A stretch of DNA of 64,000 nt from Closterium sp. NIES-65. Lineage: Eukaryota > Streptophyta > Zygnematophyceae > Desmidiales > Closteriaceae. The DNA lies in the NCBI GenBank assembly GCA_948144175.1, contig CANXME010002420.1, forward strand, positions 1,004,001-1,068,000, read 5' to 3'. The notes beneath the pieces are model-generated. The model ran no database searches. It saw only the letters and a program-made list of their open reading frames with translations, and was not told the DNA's origin. Position numbers and translations under genes: made by a program. This document shows, one piece after another, positions 11,101 to 22,800 of the stretch; the first letter of the stretch is position 1, and the number at the start of each line of letters is the position of its first letter.

Positions 11101-14100
11101 ACCCCCAGTCTCAGCACCCTCAGGCCCAGCACCCTCAGTCTCAGCACCCCCAGGCTCAGTGCCCCCAGACCCAGCACCCCCAGGCTCAGCACGCTCAGCA
11201 CCTCGCACATGACCAGAGTCAACAGCTACCTCGACAGGCTCGACCGGGTCTACCTGGGAAACACCTGAGGGAGCAGCACCCTGTGGAGGCAGGGGGTCTA
11301 CCGAAGCAGCACCTGGCGTGAGGAAGAGCGGCGGGGGGGGGGGGGAGCGGGGCAGTGCGGTAGGGGAAGAGACGGTAAAAGGGTACCGACTCGTCAAAAG
11401 TGACGTCCTGAGAGGCGAAGGCCCGGCGCGAGGTGGGGTGGTAAAACTGCCAGCCAGGCGCGTCAGGGACAAAGCCAAGGAAGACACAGGGAACGGCACG
11501 GGAGGAGAGCTTGTCCGCGGACGTATCGCGGACAAAGGATCTACATCCCCAGACGCGGAACGCCGACGCATCGCCAACCTCCCCCGTCCAACGCAGGGTA
11601 GGCGAGGTCTCTGGAACAGAGACTCGGGGCCAGAGGTTGAGATGATGCGCGGCGTACTGCACTGCAAACGGCCATAGGAAATGGGGGGCAGCCGCATGGA
11701 TCATGGAGGTACGAGCGACCTCCATGACAAAACCAATGCGGCGCTCAGCAACCCCATTCTACCGCGGAGAGGCCGGGAGTGTGAACGACTGGGTGATGCC
11801 GTGCTCCGCACAGTAGGCTGCCAAGAGGTCAGAGGAAAACTCGCCACCTCTGTTAGAGTGCAGACGCAGGACAGGAAAGTCCGACTGGAACCGCTGGCAA
11901 AGCTGGAGACGAGCAGCGCAGATCCAGGGGATCAAGACGTCAGGGACCTCACCCTTGGTACGCAAGGGGAAGACCGTGGTGTAGCACGTGTAGTCGTCGA
12001 CGACCAGCAGAAAGTACCGCTCGTGGCCCTGTCCCCGGACGCGGGCGGGGCCCCACACGTCCAGGTGGAGAGTCTGCAAGGGAGCCTCTGTGGGAGGGAA
12101 TGAGGAGGAGTGAGGTGCAGCGCGCTGCCACCCCTCGACACAGGGAAGACATGGAGGAGCAGGCGAGGGTGGGAGAGGAGGGGGAACCCAGGGAAGACCA
12201 GAGACAAGGTACCTGGAGTGCATGCCTCGAAGGCGCTGGACTGACGGGTGACCAAGGCGGTGATGCCAGAGGACAGTCCTGTGCGACAGGGAGCGACACG
12301 AGCAGGGGGCCGACAGCTGACGTGACGCAGAGGCAGACGCAGACGCAGCTACCTGAGGAGACTCAGTGGTCAGTGTGTACGAGTCTGACCCCGGCTGTCG
12401 AGTGAAGGTAGCCAGGTGACGACCCGTCCACGCACACGTGCAGTGCGTCACACGCTCGTAGGCCGGGGTGAACTGGTGAACACCCGCGTCCTGGAGCGCT
12501 GAACCCACCACCAAGTTCGTAGAGAACGAGGGGAGGTAGAGGCCCGACAGCGTGCCAGACGGGACAGCATGACAAGGGAGGGCAGTGGTGGAGGTCACAA
12601 GGACCGGACCCCCTGAGGGGTTAGCCAGGGAGACAGCAACCGGTCGTGGAAGCTGCTCTAGGGCAGTGCGGTCGCGGAAGAAGCAGCGAGAAGCACCTGA
12701 ATCCAGTGCGAAGGTGTGCAGTGCCTCAGTAGGTGCGGCACCAGCAGACGTAGACGCACTAGCACCTAGGGCAGCAGCCTCACCAGGACCTAGAGCAGCA
12801 GACGCGCTAGCACCTAGAGCTGCAGCCTCATTGGTCCCAATGCCTGGGTCAGGCGGTACACTCAGGTAACAGTCACCCTCAGCACTAATAGTCAATGCAT
12901 ACATAGCAGCAAGAGTAGCATCATAATCAAGAGCAAAGTTATCAATCCCCTTCTTAAGCAGATCAGCCCAGCGGGGCAGCTCAGAGGCGTAAGGAAACTG
13001 CTCGCGCCAGGCGTCGTCGAGGCGAAAGAAACAGCGCTGCGCCGTGTGAAACCTCCCACAAGTCTGGCCAGTGCGGTCACCTGTGCGGATGACATACGGG
13101 CATGTACCCCCTCCCCCAGACCCCCCACGCTGAGAGTACCACTCACGGAGCTGCTGGGCCGAGGGAGTCTCGCCGGGGCGCTGCTGCTGCTGCCTCTGGC
13201 CACCACCAAACCCCCCACGCTGCACCGCTCCACTGCGCCCGCCACCCGCTCCACCGCCGCCACCACTGCCACCACCACCTCCACCACCCCCACCACCGCC
13301 GCCGCCGCCACCACCCCCTGTGCCGCCACTGACCAACCCACCACCCGCGCCACTCCCACTCCCGCCACCACCCCCGCGCCCCCCCACCTCCTCCACCGCC
13401 GCTGTCCCCACCCCCACCTCCACCACCCCTGCCCCCCTTGCCCCTGCTGCCCTTGCGTCTCCCATCAGGAGCAGACACGGCCCCGACCCTCTCAGCTCCG
13501 AGGTAGTCGACAGCAGCAGCACATGCAATGGAGGGGAGGAGGGGGGAGGGGGAGCACCTTTCAAAGAAGGGGGTGCGGGGGTCACCATGAGAGGCTCCTA
13601 CAGCTACAATACTCTTCTCAGCTGCTAGGAGTTCCTTCTCGAGCAGGTCGACAGTGAGGTCAGTGGGAGAGAGGGCAAGAAACTGGTCCCTGACTGTGCG
13701 AAGGGAGTTAGGGAGGTGGGTGACAAGGTGGTACAGTGTGAGGTACATCGGGGGGGGGGGGGGGGGTTCTTGGCGAGGAAATCAGGGGGGAGCGCGGCAC
13801 GGTAGCAGAGGTCACTGGTACGGAGGTGGGTGATGAGGTCAGCTATAGTGGCAAAGGCGGACAGGTCGGGGAAGAGGTAGGGCAGTGAGAGACGGCCTAT
13901 AGCAGCTGTGGCAGGGGAGGAGTAGCGCGCGACTAGTGCGTCGTATAGCTCCTTGGCGGTCTTATGCTGTCCAAAGTGCTCGCGCTTATCTAACGTTAGG
14001 TGACTGCGAACGGCTAGGCGAGTGTGTGCATCACGGGTCTGCCACTGGGAGCGAGCAGTACTGTCAGCAGTAGCGGGAGGTGCGGGAGCAGCGCCTGACG

Positions 14101-14227
14101 TATGGTCATACAGGGAGACATCGTCCTTGGCAGTGATCTGGAGGAACAGGTGAAGGTCATCTAACCACACCTCAAACTTAATCGGGCGACCCTCAGCGTC
14201 AAAGGTGAGAATGGATGGGGTGGCCAT
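8188..14227 (-). pseudogene. Element F gag-pol polyprotein, broken by frameshifts and stops
   Basis: It starts at ATG 14227 (MATPSILTFDAEGRPIKF). All domains of the copia polyprotein remain: gag (14227-13600), Gly-rich region, Cys/His cluster, protease DSG in LHTFALDSGASRCFF, integrase with LHLDVWGP and HSNRGGEF, then linker, reverse transcriptase with YVDDLVF (about 9170) and RNase H with YVDNKAA (about 8445). Frameshifts fall in a G run at about 13750-13768, the Gly-rich DNA, a G run at about 11336-11347, and at about 9100. Stops interrupt it at 11759 (SPR then stop for SPQQNG), about 10420, about 9878 and about 8602. The integrase second Asp context is changed from HSDRGG to HSNRGG, removing a catalytic residue. 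It is a pseudogene. Confidence 0.92.
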
Positions 14228-14790
14228 AGTGGCAGTAGGAACAGTAGCAATAGGAGTAGTACAGTAGGAACAGGAGTTGCTACAGGTGGGGCACAGTAGG
14301 GCGGCGCGGCTCGGCTAGGGCGGCGCGGCTCGGTTCGGGCGGCGCGGCTCGGTTCGGGCTGTGTGGCTCGGCACGGTCTGGGCTACGCGGCGGTGCGCGC
14401 CTGGGGGCGTGCGTGTGGGCGGCTGTAGCGGGCGGGCCGTGGCCGCTCGTGGGCCTTACTAGCGCGCGGGCGGCCTAGAGAGGGCGTCGCGGCAGCATAC
14501 GGGCGGGGCTGCTGGGCGCTAGCGAGCTACACGCGGCCAGGAGGGCCGGTCGACGGGCTGCTCGTGGCGGCGTGGTTAACGGGCGGCGCGCGGGAAAAAA
14601 AAAAAAAAAAAAAAAGGCCGCGCGCGGCACTTGCGAGCCGCGCACAAGCAGCAGGAGAAGACGAGGCGCACGAGGGCGTACTAGGAGAACGGCACTCGAG
14701 GGCGCTAGGACGATAAGGCGCTCGAGGGCGCTTCTAACGGCGGGCCCTTAGGTGAGTCCTAGGTCTAGAACCTAAGCTAGCGTCTCATAT
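14228..14790 (-). repeat. Element F leader with 21-base homopolymer and GC-rich repeats
   Basis: On the minus strand it resembles element A's leader: a CTTAGGTTCTAGACCTAGGAC block, CGCCCTCGAG-type repeats, a T run of 21 (plus-strand A, 14595-14615), then CG-rich GGCTCGG repeats up to gag. The similarity to A stops near 14790 at TATGAGAC, while F's primer site is far away at 39871-39881 (see the next segment). Confidence 0.65.
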
Positions 14791-15984
14791 TTCACCAGGC
14801 CCAACCAAGAGTAATACGCTTGAAACCGGGTAACCATTCAAGCAGTCGCAACTTTGTTGGGTTTGGTTGGGAGCACTTGCGATTGGCTGCAGCCCCAACA
14901 GGCTGGGGAAGGCAGATGCACGACTACCGAACTGCATTTGCACGAAACACCACACCTTGGCTCTGTTCTGTAGGCATTTGCCCGAAGGGGGAGGAGGGGA
15001 GGCGAAGCAAATGATCCGGGCTCCTGCGCAGCTTCCCAACCGAAATCACCTCCACCCCGCTACAGCCGAAAGCGCGAAACTTCGGGAGTGAGGGAGGAAA
15101 CTGCCGACGGTAATGGCGAATTTGCCTGCTCAACTTCGCGCCCCATTGGCAGGGGTACATCGATGGGCCTAACCCTAAATTGCAGAGTAAAGTTTGGCAA
15201 GAGGGGGTGCAGAGCTAGAAAAACGGAATACCCTTGGAACTCCCAACTTTCCCATCACGTCTCAAACATCCGCAGCATCAGACCATCCGTTTTTTTTTTA
15301 AGCCAAGGTTGTGCTTTTCAGTGTGGGTTTCGAGCAGCTGGCGGGGATGTCCGTCGAGGGTAGATGCGGGGTGCCCCCACCCCCCGTACCTCCCTCCCTT
15401 GTCTCTCGCCAAGCTCTGAAAAAGCAGTTATCGAAGGGCGGGGCGAGTGGCGTGATTTTTGCCAGAGAAGGAAGGTGGGGAGGGGAAATCGGTAGTTTCG
15501 TATGGGCCAAAACCCCACGGCGGTAAATGGCTGTTCTGTAGCCATTCCCCCCGAACAGGTTCGGAGGGGAAATGGCTGGCTCGGCACCGTCTGCAAAACG
15601 GTTAGCCGTTTCGGCCCTAAAAACGAAGGTGGGGGAAGCTACCTATTTCCCCTCGCCCCCCCTTTGCCAGGGCCTACAGAACATAGCCCTTGTGCGACGA
15701 AGGTAGGAAACACAGGGAACCAAGTGTAATACCACAGCAGGAAAAATATGAGACAGTTGAGCAGCCACTTTTCATTCCAGCCCATGACTTTTCTCAACAA
15801 CTTAGATTAGGCTAGGGTTTGTTCATGGCTGTTCAGTAGAATGTCCTAGTAAATGTTCTCATTACACGTAGATCTGAGAGTGTTCGGGCGGGACAACGTA
15901 ATGTCCGGTCGTACGGCTAATTCCTACGCGAAGCCCATGAGGAAGAAGCGGAAGTAATAGAAGGGAAGGGATAGCATAGCATTA

Positions 15985-16560
15985 GCATATCCGCTCGCGC
16001 GACAAGGGACGAGATAGGACGGATGGAAGAATACGGAAAGGGACGCACTGGGACGGGAAGGGACGCGACGGGACGGGAAGGGACGCGGCGGCGCGGGAAG
16101 GGGCGCGAGGGGACTGGACGGGACGCGACGGGACTGGATGGGGCGGGACGGGACGCGACGGAATGGGAGGGGACTCGACTGGACAGGACGTGACGGGATG
16201 GGACGGAGAAGGGGCGGGATAGACGCGACGGGACGAAATGGGAGAAGACGCGCCGAAATTGGATGGACGAGGGATCGGAGAGGGAGAGGCATCGGCGGAA
16301 TCGGAGAGGGAGAGGCATCGGCGGAATCGGTAACGGAGCGGCATCGGCGGAAGCGGAGAGGAAGGCAGCAAGGCGAGCGCCGATGCCGTCGCCGTCGCGG
16401 ATGGGAAGAATCGCGCCGAGACCGGAAGGGACGGGAGGGGACGCGACGAGAGAGAACGGGGCGCGACGAGAGAGGAGGGGACGCGACGAGAGAGGAGGGG
16501 ATGGGACGAGAGAGGAGGGGACGGGACGGGAGGGGACGAGAGGAGAGTCGTCTAGAGCAG
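15985..16560. repeat. GGGACG-rich low-complexity tract
   Basis: This is a purine-rich tract of short degenerate units such as GGGACGGGAAGGGACGCGAC and GAGAGGAGGGGACGCGACGA. It yields long Ser/Pro/Arg or Gly/Arg shadow ORFs on both strands, none with domain content. Confidence 0.8.
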
Positions 16561-16644
16561 ATGGGATGGGAAGGCACACCCTGTGAGTGTGAAGGGGTTC
16601 TGTCTCAATGGTGCGGCGGGTGAAGCACTAGCACATCAACCACA

Positions 16645-17050
16645 TCCCCTTTTCCTTTACCCCATCCCCCTTTCCCTTTCCCCCATCCCCCTTCCCAGCA
16701 TCCCCCTTTCCCTTTTCCCCATCCCCCTTCCCAGCATCCCCCTTTCCTTTTCCCCCATCCCCCTTCCCAGCATCCCCTTTTCCCTTCACCCCATCCCCCT
16801 TTCCCTTTCCCCCATCCCCCTTCCCAGCATCCCCCTTTCCCTTTTCCCCATCCCCCTTCCCAGCATCCCCCTTTCCCTTTCCCCCATCCCCCTTCCCAGC
16901 ATCACCCTTTCCCTTCACCCCATCCCCCTTTCCCTTTCCCCCATCCCCCTTCCCGGCATCCCCCTTTCCCTTTCCCCCATCCCCCTTCCCAGCATCCCCC
17001 TTTCCCTCTCCCCCATCCCCCTTCCCAGCATCCCCCTTTCCCTTTCCCCG
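16645..17050. repeat. 36-bp pyrimidine minisatellite
   Basis: There are about eleven head-to-tail copies of a unit near CATCCCCCTTTCCC plus TTTCCCCCATCCCCCTTCCCAG, with variants carrying TTCACCC. The unit length is a multiple of 3, so the frames stay open (IPLPSIPLSLSP on plus, GDAGKGDGGKGK on minus). These are not believed to be genes. Confidence 0.85.
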
Positions 17051-17475
17051 GTACCTCCCCTCCTTCCCCGCATCCCACTTCGTCTTTATTTTCATATGAG
17101 CAGTGGCAGCACTAGCCATGGGCACATCAAAGCAACGGGAGGAACCAGCAGGCGAATCATCGGCAGAAGTTATGAATCGGGGGGGGCTTTTTCCCATCCC
17201 AGTTTATGAGCAGGGTTATGGCGTCCCTTGATTTTTTAATCCAACTTATTTTTCCAATGGTAGCATGCATTGCCAAAAATATATAGATTAGACCATGCAT
17301 CTTATTCTACTTTGATAATCCACAATTATTGTTTGCATGTTGTCTCTGGATGACCTGATCGACCTTTTATTTCAAATTCCACCCTCAAATGACAGGTGTT
17401 TGCTTTTTACAACACTTGCATAACATCACTTTTTTTATGGAACTGTACAATGTACCAGTGTAGAGGGTGTCACCC

Positions 17476-17801
17476 TGTTACGGGTGCAATGAATCGAGGT
17501 AGCGAGAATTGCACTAGGGTGTCAAACGAGTACAGAATGTGAGCGAAGGCATGAGCGAACATTTATACGCATAACATGCAAACGGTAACGCGGTGCGTGC
17601 GAGCTAGCTAGTGCTACGCTGGAGCGAGGCTCGGGCTAGTCCCGAAGCGTAGGCCGACACGACCAGGCCAGCAGTGCGAAGTTTGGTGAAACAGTGCGCG
17701 CGAAGTCGGCGAAGCTCCGTTAGCAGTAACGGGCGAACAACGGCTGGTACTGTACGCGATGTAGTCGGGCCCCGTAAGGAATGCCGAGAAAATTCCTTAC
17801 A
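17476..17801 (-). repeat. Element G 3' LTR (326 bp)
   Basis: It begins TGTAAGGAATTTTCTCGG and ends GCACCCGTAACA on the minus strand. It aligns along its whole length with 39299-39624 with scattered substitutions, so G is not recent. Confidence 0.93.
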
Positions 17802-17803
17802 CT

Positions 17804-17804
<1 letters not shown>

Positions 17805-17840
<36 letters not shown>
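17805..17840 (-). promoter_or_regulatory. Element G polypurine tract (36-base homopolymer)
   Basis: On the element's sense strand this is G36, followed by TAG and the 3' LTR, in the position where plus-strand cDNA priming occurs. A pure 36-base G run is unusually long and may also vary in length or be miscounted by sequencing. Confidence 0.7.
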
Positions 17841-17843
<3 letters not shown>

Positions 17844-17864
17844 CCCTCAAGAAGCCCCCCTCCG

Positions 17865-19024
17865 CTACGCGAGTGCGTGTATATCGCGGAATCCCTGGCT
17901 CCTCAGGTACACTTGCAGGGCAGGGTGGTTTTCGATGTTGGCCAGGGGCACCCAGCTATCCTCAGTTGGCGTGCGATCCTTCTAGCGAACGAGGAATTCA
18001 ATCCTCTTGATTCCCGTGGGGTGTCGGATCCGATGGCTCATGATTTTTTTGGGCGCGATGATCGGCTCCGATGCAGGGCGAGTCATGGATGGCGGGCGGT
18101 GGCGAGGCAATTGGCTGGTGGTTGGGATGTATGGGCGAAGCAAGCTGACGTGGAATGAAGGGCTGATGTACCAGTCAGTTGGTAACAGCAGGTGCGCGGT
18201 CACTGGTCTGATCATGTGGCTGATTTGGAATGGGCCACAGTAGCGCGGTTGAAGTTTTGGTACGTCGCGCAATCGCAGATTTTGCGTGTCGAGCAGTACG
18301 TAATCCCCTAACTGGTATGTGACTGGGCGGCGGTGGCGGTCAGCGTTGCGCTTAGCGATGACATTTGCTTTTTTAATTGCTTCTGCGGCTCTGGTGCGGG
18401 CAGCTTGCAGAATTTCGCCGAATTGCTGTGCACGTGGCGTTGGGTTGTCCGGACTCGGCGTCATGGGCACTGTAGGGTTTTGCCCGTAGTTCAGGTAAAA
18501 GGGGGATTGCTGCGTCGTCGCTGACGTGGCGTTGTTGTACACGAACTCGATCAGCGGCAGCTGCTGCTCCCAAGTCGTGGGGTCGTCGCACGTGGCACGA
18601 ACCAACTGCTCCATCGTCTGATTCGTCCGCTCTGTTTGGCAGTCGGTCTCGGGGTGGTACGACGAACTGAACTATAGCCTGGTCCCGAACTGCTCCCAGA
18701 GGTTCTTCCAGAAGTTGCTGGTGAACTTTGTGTCCTTGTCGCTGATAATTGCTGCTGGTATCCCGTGCAGGCGAACAACGGCTGCGATGAACAGGCGAGC
18801 GGTCTCTTCGGCTGAGATCGACTTTTTGCACGCAGCGAAGTGTGCCATCTTCGTCACCCTGTCAACGACGACCATCACCGCGTCGTTACCCCCAGGGTTC
18901 GAAGGTAACCCTGTGACGAAGTCCATGGTAACTTGCTGCCAGGCGCACTCGAGCAGTGGGATCGGCTGGAACTGACCCGCCTTCCGCTTCCTCGAGCTCT
19001 TCATCACTTGACACGTGGGGCACG
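17865..19024 (-). pseudogene. Element G integrase core and chromodomain remnant
   Basis: Following the A insertion, the frame resumes with the second half of the zinc finger (CPTCQVMKSS). It continues with the core VTMDFVTGLPSNPGG, IISDKDTKF and HPETDCQTERTNQ, giving the D, D and E residues, although an in-frame stop follows FGTRL at about 18672. The C-terminal part (YQLGDYVLLDTQNLRL, FHVSLLRPY) leads to a chromodomain-like end EFLVR, stop, KDRTPTEDSWVPLANI, where the conserved Trp codon has become TAG (17982-17984). The frame ends at 17865. Chromodomains steer such elements to heterochromatin. Confidence 0.9.
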
Positions 19025-19153
19025 TGTCAAACATTGTATGATGTGCGGCTACAGTGGGTTAGCCTATAGTGGGTACACATTTCTAGGGTTAGGTTTGACC
19101 TATTTGTACCCAACACTCATTCTAGTCATCCATTCTCGTTTCTGATTCTGACA
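19025..19153 (+). repeat. Element A 5' LTR (129 bp)
   Basis: It starts TGTCAAACATTGTATG and ends TTTCTGATTCTGACA. The outside flank is GCACG. It shares the CTATAGTGGGT and TTTGTACCCAA core with the LTRs of B, C and F. Confidence 0.93.
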
Positions 19154-19166
19154 TGGTATTACGAGC
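19154..19166 (+). promoter_or_regulatory. Element A primer-binding site
   Basis: TGGTATTACGAGC directly after the LTR resembles TGGTATCAGAGC, complementary to the 3' end of initiator methionine tRNA. Confidence 0.8.
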
Positions 19167-19861
19167 CTAGGTTCCACCTAGGACCGAAACGATAGGGCCC
19201 ACCGTTTCCGCTAGCCGCGCCCTCGTGCGCCGCCTTTTTTTTTTTTTTTTTTTTTCCTGCGCCTCGAGCGCCTCGTTCTTAAGGCCCCCTAAGGCCCTCT
19301 CGCGTCGCCCCTTAAGGCCCCTCACGGCCCCTCGCGTCGCCCTCTTAAGGCCCCTTACGGCCCGGCGCTAGCCTCTCAAGGCCCCGTGTGGCCCCGCGCT
19401 AGCCTCTCACGGCCCCCGATCGGCCCCGCGCTAGCCTCCTAAGGCCCCCGTCGGCCCCGCGCTAGCCCCGCGCTAGCCTCCTAAGGCCCCCGTCGGCCCC
19501 GCGCTAGCCCCTCGCTAGCCTCCTAAGGCCCCCGATCGGCCCCGCGCTAGCCTCCTAAGCCCCCCGTCGGCCCCGCGCTAGCCCCCTAAGGCCCCCGTCG
19601 GCCCCGCGCTAGCCTCTCACGGCCTCGCCCTCGCCCTGGACGGCCCCGCGCTCTCACTTAGCAGCCCCACCCGGCCCCGCGCTCGCCCCTCTAGGACCGA
19701 GCCGAACCGCGCGACCCGACCGAGCCGCGCGACCCGGCCGAGCCGCGCCGCCCTAGCCGAGCCGCGCCGCCCTAGCCGAGCTGCGCCGCTCTACTGCTAC
19801 TACCACTGCTGCTACAGCTACTCCTGCTACTACTACTGCTGCCACTGCTACTGCTTCAGCT
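19167..19861 (+). repeat. Element A leader: 21-T run and GGCCCCGCGCTAGCC tandem repeats
   Basis: A CTAGGTTCCACCTAGGAC inverted motif is followed by T21 (19235-19255). Then come many copies of CTAAGGCCCCCGTCGGCCCCGC-like units with CGCTAGCC, and CGAGCCGCGCCGCCCTAGC units near gag. No coding signal is seen. The layout mirrors the leaders of B, C and F. Confidence 0.75.
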
Positions 19862-22800
19862 ATGGCTAGCCCTACAGTTCTCTCGTTCGATACTGAGGGC
19901 CGTCCGATTAAGTTTGATACCTGGCTCGATGATCTGCACCTGTTCCTCCAGCTCACTGCCAGAGAGGATATCTCGCTGTACGATCACGCACTAGGCACAG
20001 TCCCTGCTCCTGCTACTACTGCTACCGCTACTGCTCGCTCGCAGTGGCAGACTCGCGATGCCCACGCCCGCTTTGCCATTCGCAACTCCCTGCCAGTCGA
20101 TGAGCGCGAGCACTTTGGCCAGCATCAGACTGCGCAGGCCCTGTACACTGCTGTAGTTGCGCGCTACTCCTCCCCGGCCTCAGCTGCACTAGGCCGTCTC
20201 TCCCTTCCCTACCTGTTCCCCGACCTGTCCGCTTTCCAGACAGACGCTGACCTCATCACTCACCTCCGTACTAGTGATGCCCGCTTCCGTGCAGCCATGC
20301 CCGCTGAGTTTCTTGCCTCCAACCCTCCCCTGCTCTGGCTCACTCTCTACCACCTAGTCACCCGCCTCCCTGACACTCTGCGTACAGTCAGGGACCACTT
20401 CCTAGCTCGCTGCCCCACTGAGCTCACCATTGCCGCCCTAGAGAAGGAACTACTTGCAGCTGAGAAGAGTATTGTAGCTGTAGGTGCCTCTCGTGGCGAC
20501 CCCCGCACCCCTTTCTTCGAGGGGTGTTCCCCCTCCCCCCTCCTCCCCTCTGTCGCCTCTGCTGCTGCTGTCGACCTTCTTGGTGCTGAGCAGGTCGGCT
20601 CTGCGTCCGCTCCCAGCGGGCGCCGCAGCGGCAAGGGCAGGGGAGGCAAGGGCGGTGGGGGTGACGGCGGGGGAGGCGGTGGTGGGGGTGGTGGCAGCGG
20701 CGGGGGCGGTGGCGGGGCTGGAGGGGCTAGTGGCAGCGGTGGGGGTGGTGGAGGCAGCGGCGGCGGCGGTGGCCGGGGTGGGGGCGGTGGTGGTGGCGGC
20801 AGTGGATGTGGCGGCGGCAGGGGCGGTGGTGGTCGTGGTGGAGGCGGCGGTGGTGGTCGTGGAGGCTCTGGCACTGGCCAGAGTGCGCAGCACCCTCAGT
20901 CCTCCCAGGAGCTTCGTGAGTGGTACTTACAGCACGGGGGTGGGGGGGGTAGCCTTAGCTGCACGTACGTCATCCGCACTGGTCGCCGCAAGGGACAGAC
21001 GTGCGGGAGGGCGCACACTGCGCAGCGCTGCTTCTCTCGCCTAGATGACGCTTGGCGTGCTCAGTTTCCTGACGCTCCTGAGCTCCCTCAGTGGGCTGAT
21101 CTCCTCAAGAAGGATATCGATATCTATGCTCTTGATTTTGATGTTATTCTCAAAGCAATGTATGCATTGACTATTAGTGGAGAGGAGGACCAGTACCTGA
21201 GTGTTCCGCCTGACCCAGGCATCCGCACGAGTGAGGCTGCCGCCCTAGGTGCTTGCGTGTCTGCTACCCCAGGTACTGGTGAGGCTACTGCTCTAGGTGC
21301 TTGTGTGTCCGCCACCCCAGGTACTACTGAGTCCACTGAGGCACTGCACACCTTCACTCTAGACTCAGGCGCTTCGCGCTGTTTCTTTCGTGACCGCACT
21401 GCTCTTGAGCTCCTTGCTCGACCAGTCGCTGTCTCGCTCGCTGACCCCTCTGGGGGTCCGGTCATTGCGACCTCCTCCACCCTCCTTCCTTGTCCTGCTG
21501 TCCCGTCGGGCACACTGTCAGGTCTTCATCTCCCCTCGTTCTCTACGAACTTGGTGGCGGGTTGTGCGCTTCAGGATGGGGGTGTTCACCAGTTCACCCC
21601 TGCCTACGAGCGCGTGACACACTGCACGTGTGCTCGGACGGGCCGTCACCTGGCTACCTTCACTCGGCAGCCGGGGTCGGACCTGTACACACTGACCACT
21701 GAGTCCCCTCAGGTAGCGGCGTCTGCGTCTGCGTCTGCGTCAGGTCAGCTGTCTGCCCCCTGCTCGTGTCGCTCTCTAGCGCACAAGACTGTCCTCTGGC
21801 ACCACCGACTTGGTCACCCGTCAGTGCAACGCCTTCGGGGCATGCACGCCCGGTACCTTGTCTCTGGTCTTCCTCGGGTACTCCCTCCCCTCCCACCCTC
21901 CCTTGCTCCTCCTTGTCTTCCCTGTGTCGAGGGGCGGCAGCGCGCTGCCCCTCACTCCTCCTCGTTCCCCCCGACGACTGCTCCTTTGCAGACGCTCCAC
22001 ATGGACGTGTGGGGCCCAGCCCGCGTCCGTGGTCAGGGCCAGGAGAGGTACTTCTTGATCGTCGTTGACGACTACTCGCGCTACACCACAGTCTTCCCCT
22101 TGCGCACCAAGGGTGAATTCCCTGATGTCCTGATCCCTTGGATCAGCAGAGCACGTCTTCAGCTGCGAGAGCGTTTTCGCTCGGAGTTTCCTGTCCTGCG
22201 CTTGCACTCTGACAGAGGTGGCGAGTTCTCCTCCGACCTCTTGGCAGCCTACTGTGCTGAGCACGGCATTCGCCAGTCGTTCACGCTTCCGGCCTCTCCA
22301 CAGCAGAATGGGGTTGCTGAGCGCCGCATTGGCTTGGTCATGGAGGTCGCTCGTACCTCCTTAGTCCACGCGGCTGCCCCCCACTTTCTGTGGCCGTTTG
22401 TGGTCCGGTACGCTGCGCATCAGCTCAACCTCTGGCCCCGTGTCTCCGCTCCGGAGACCTCGCCCACACTGCTGTGGACGGGGGAGGTTGGTGATGCGTC
22501 ACGCTTCCGTGTCTGGGGATCCCGAGCTTTTGTTCGCGACACGTCTGCGGACAAGCTCTCCTCTCGCACTGCTCCGTGTGTCTTTCTTGGCTTTGTCCCG
22601 GATGCGTCTGGCTGGCAGTTTTACCACCCCGCCTCGCACCGCGTCTTCCCCTCTCAGGACGTCACTTTTGACGAGTCCGTGCCCTTCTACCGCCTCTTCC
22701 CCTACCGCACTGCCCCGCTCCCTCCCCCGCCTCTCTTCCTCGCGCCAGGTGCTGCAGTGGTAGACCCCCTCCCCCCTCAGGGTGCCGCTCCTTCAGGTGT

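Larger units (their letters stand above)
14791..17470. other. Unassigned segment inside element F (2.7 kb, continues at 39630-39870)
   Basis: Together with 39630-39870 it separates F's primer site from the leader that resembles A's. No counterpart is seen in the leaders of A, B or C, so it looks like a further insertion or captured host DNA. GTCTCATATTT occurs at 14785-14795 and inverted at 15743-15753 and 39855-39865. I find no convincing protein and no clear target duplication. Between 15080 and 15900 it is ordinary mixed sequence. It carries the two low-complexity tracts listed separately. Confidence 0.4.

Noticed and set aside
16583..17209. 208-codon ORF with IPLPSIPLSLSP repeats
   Set aside because: It comes from a 36-bp pyrimidine minisatellite whose length is a multiple of three; no independent coding evidence.
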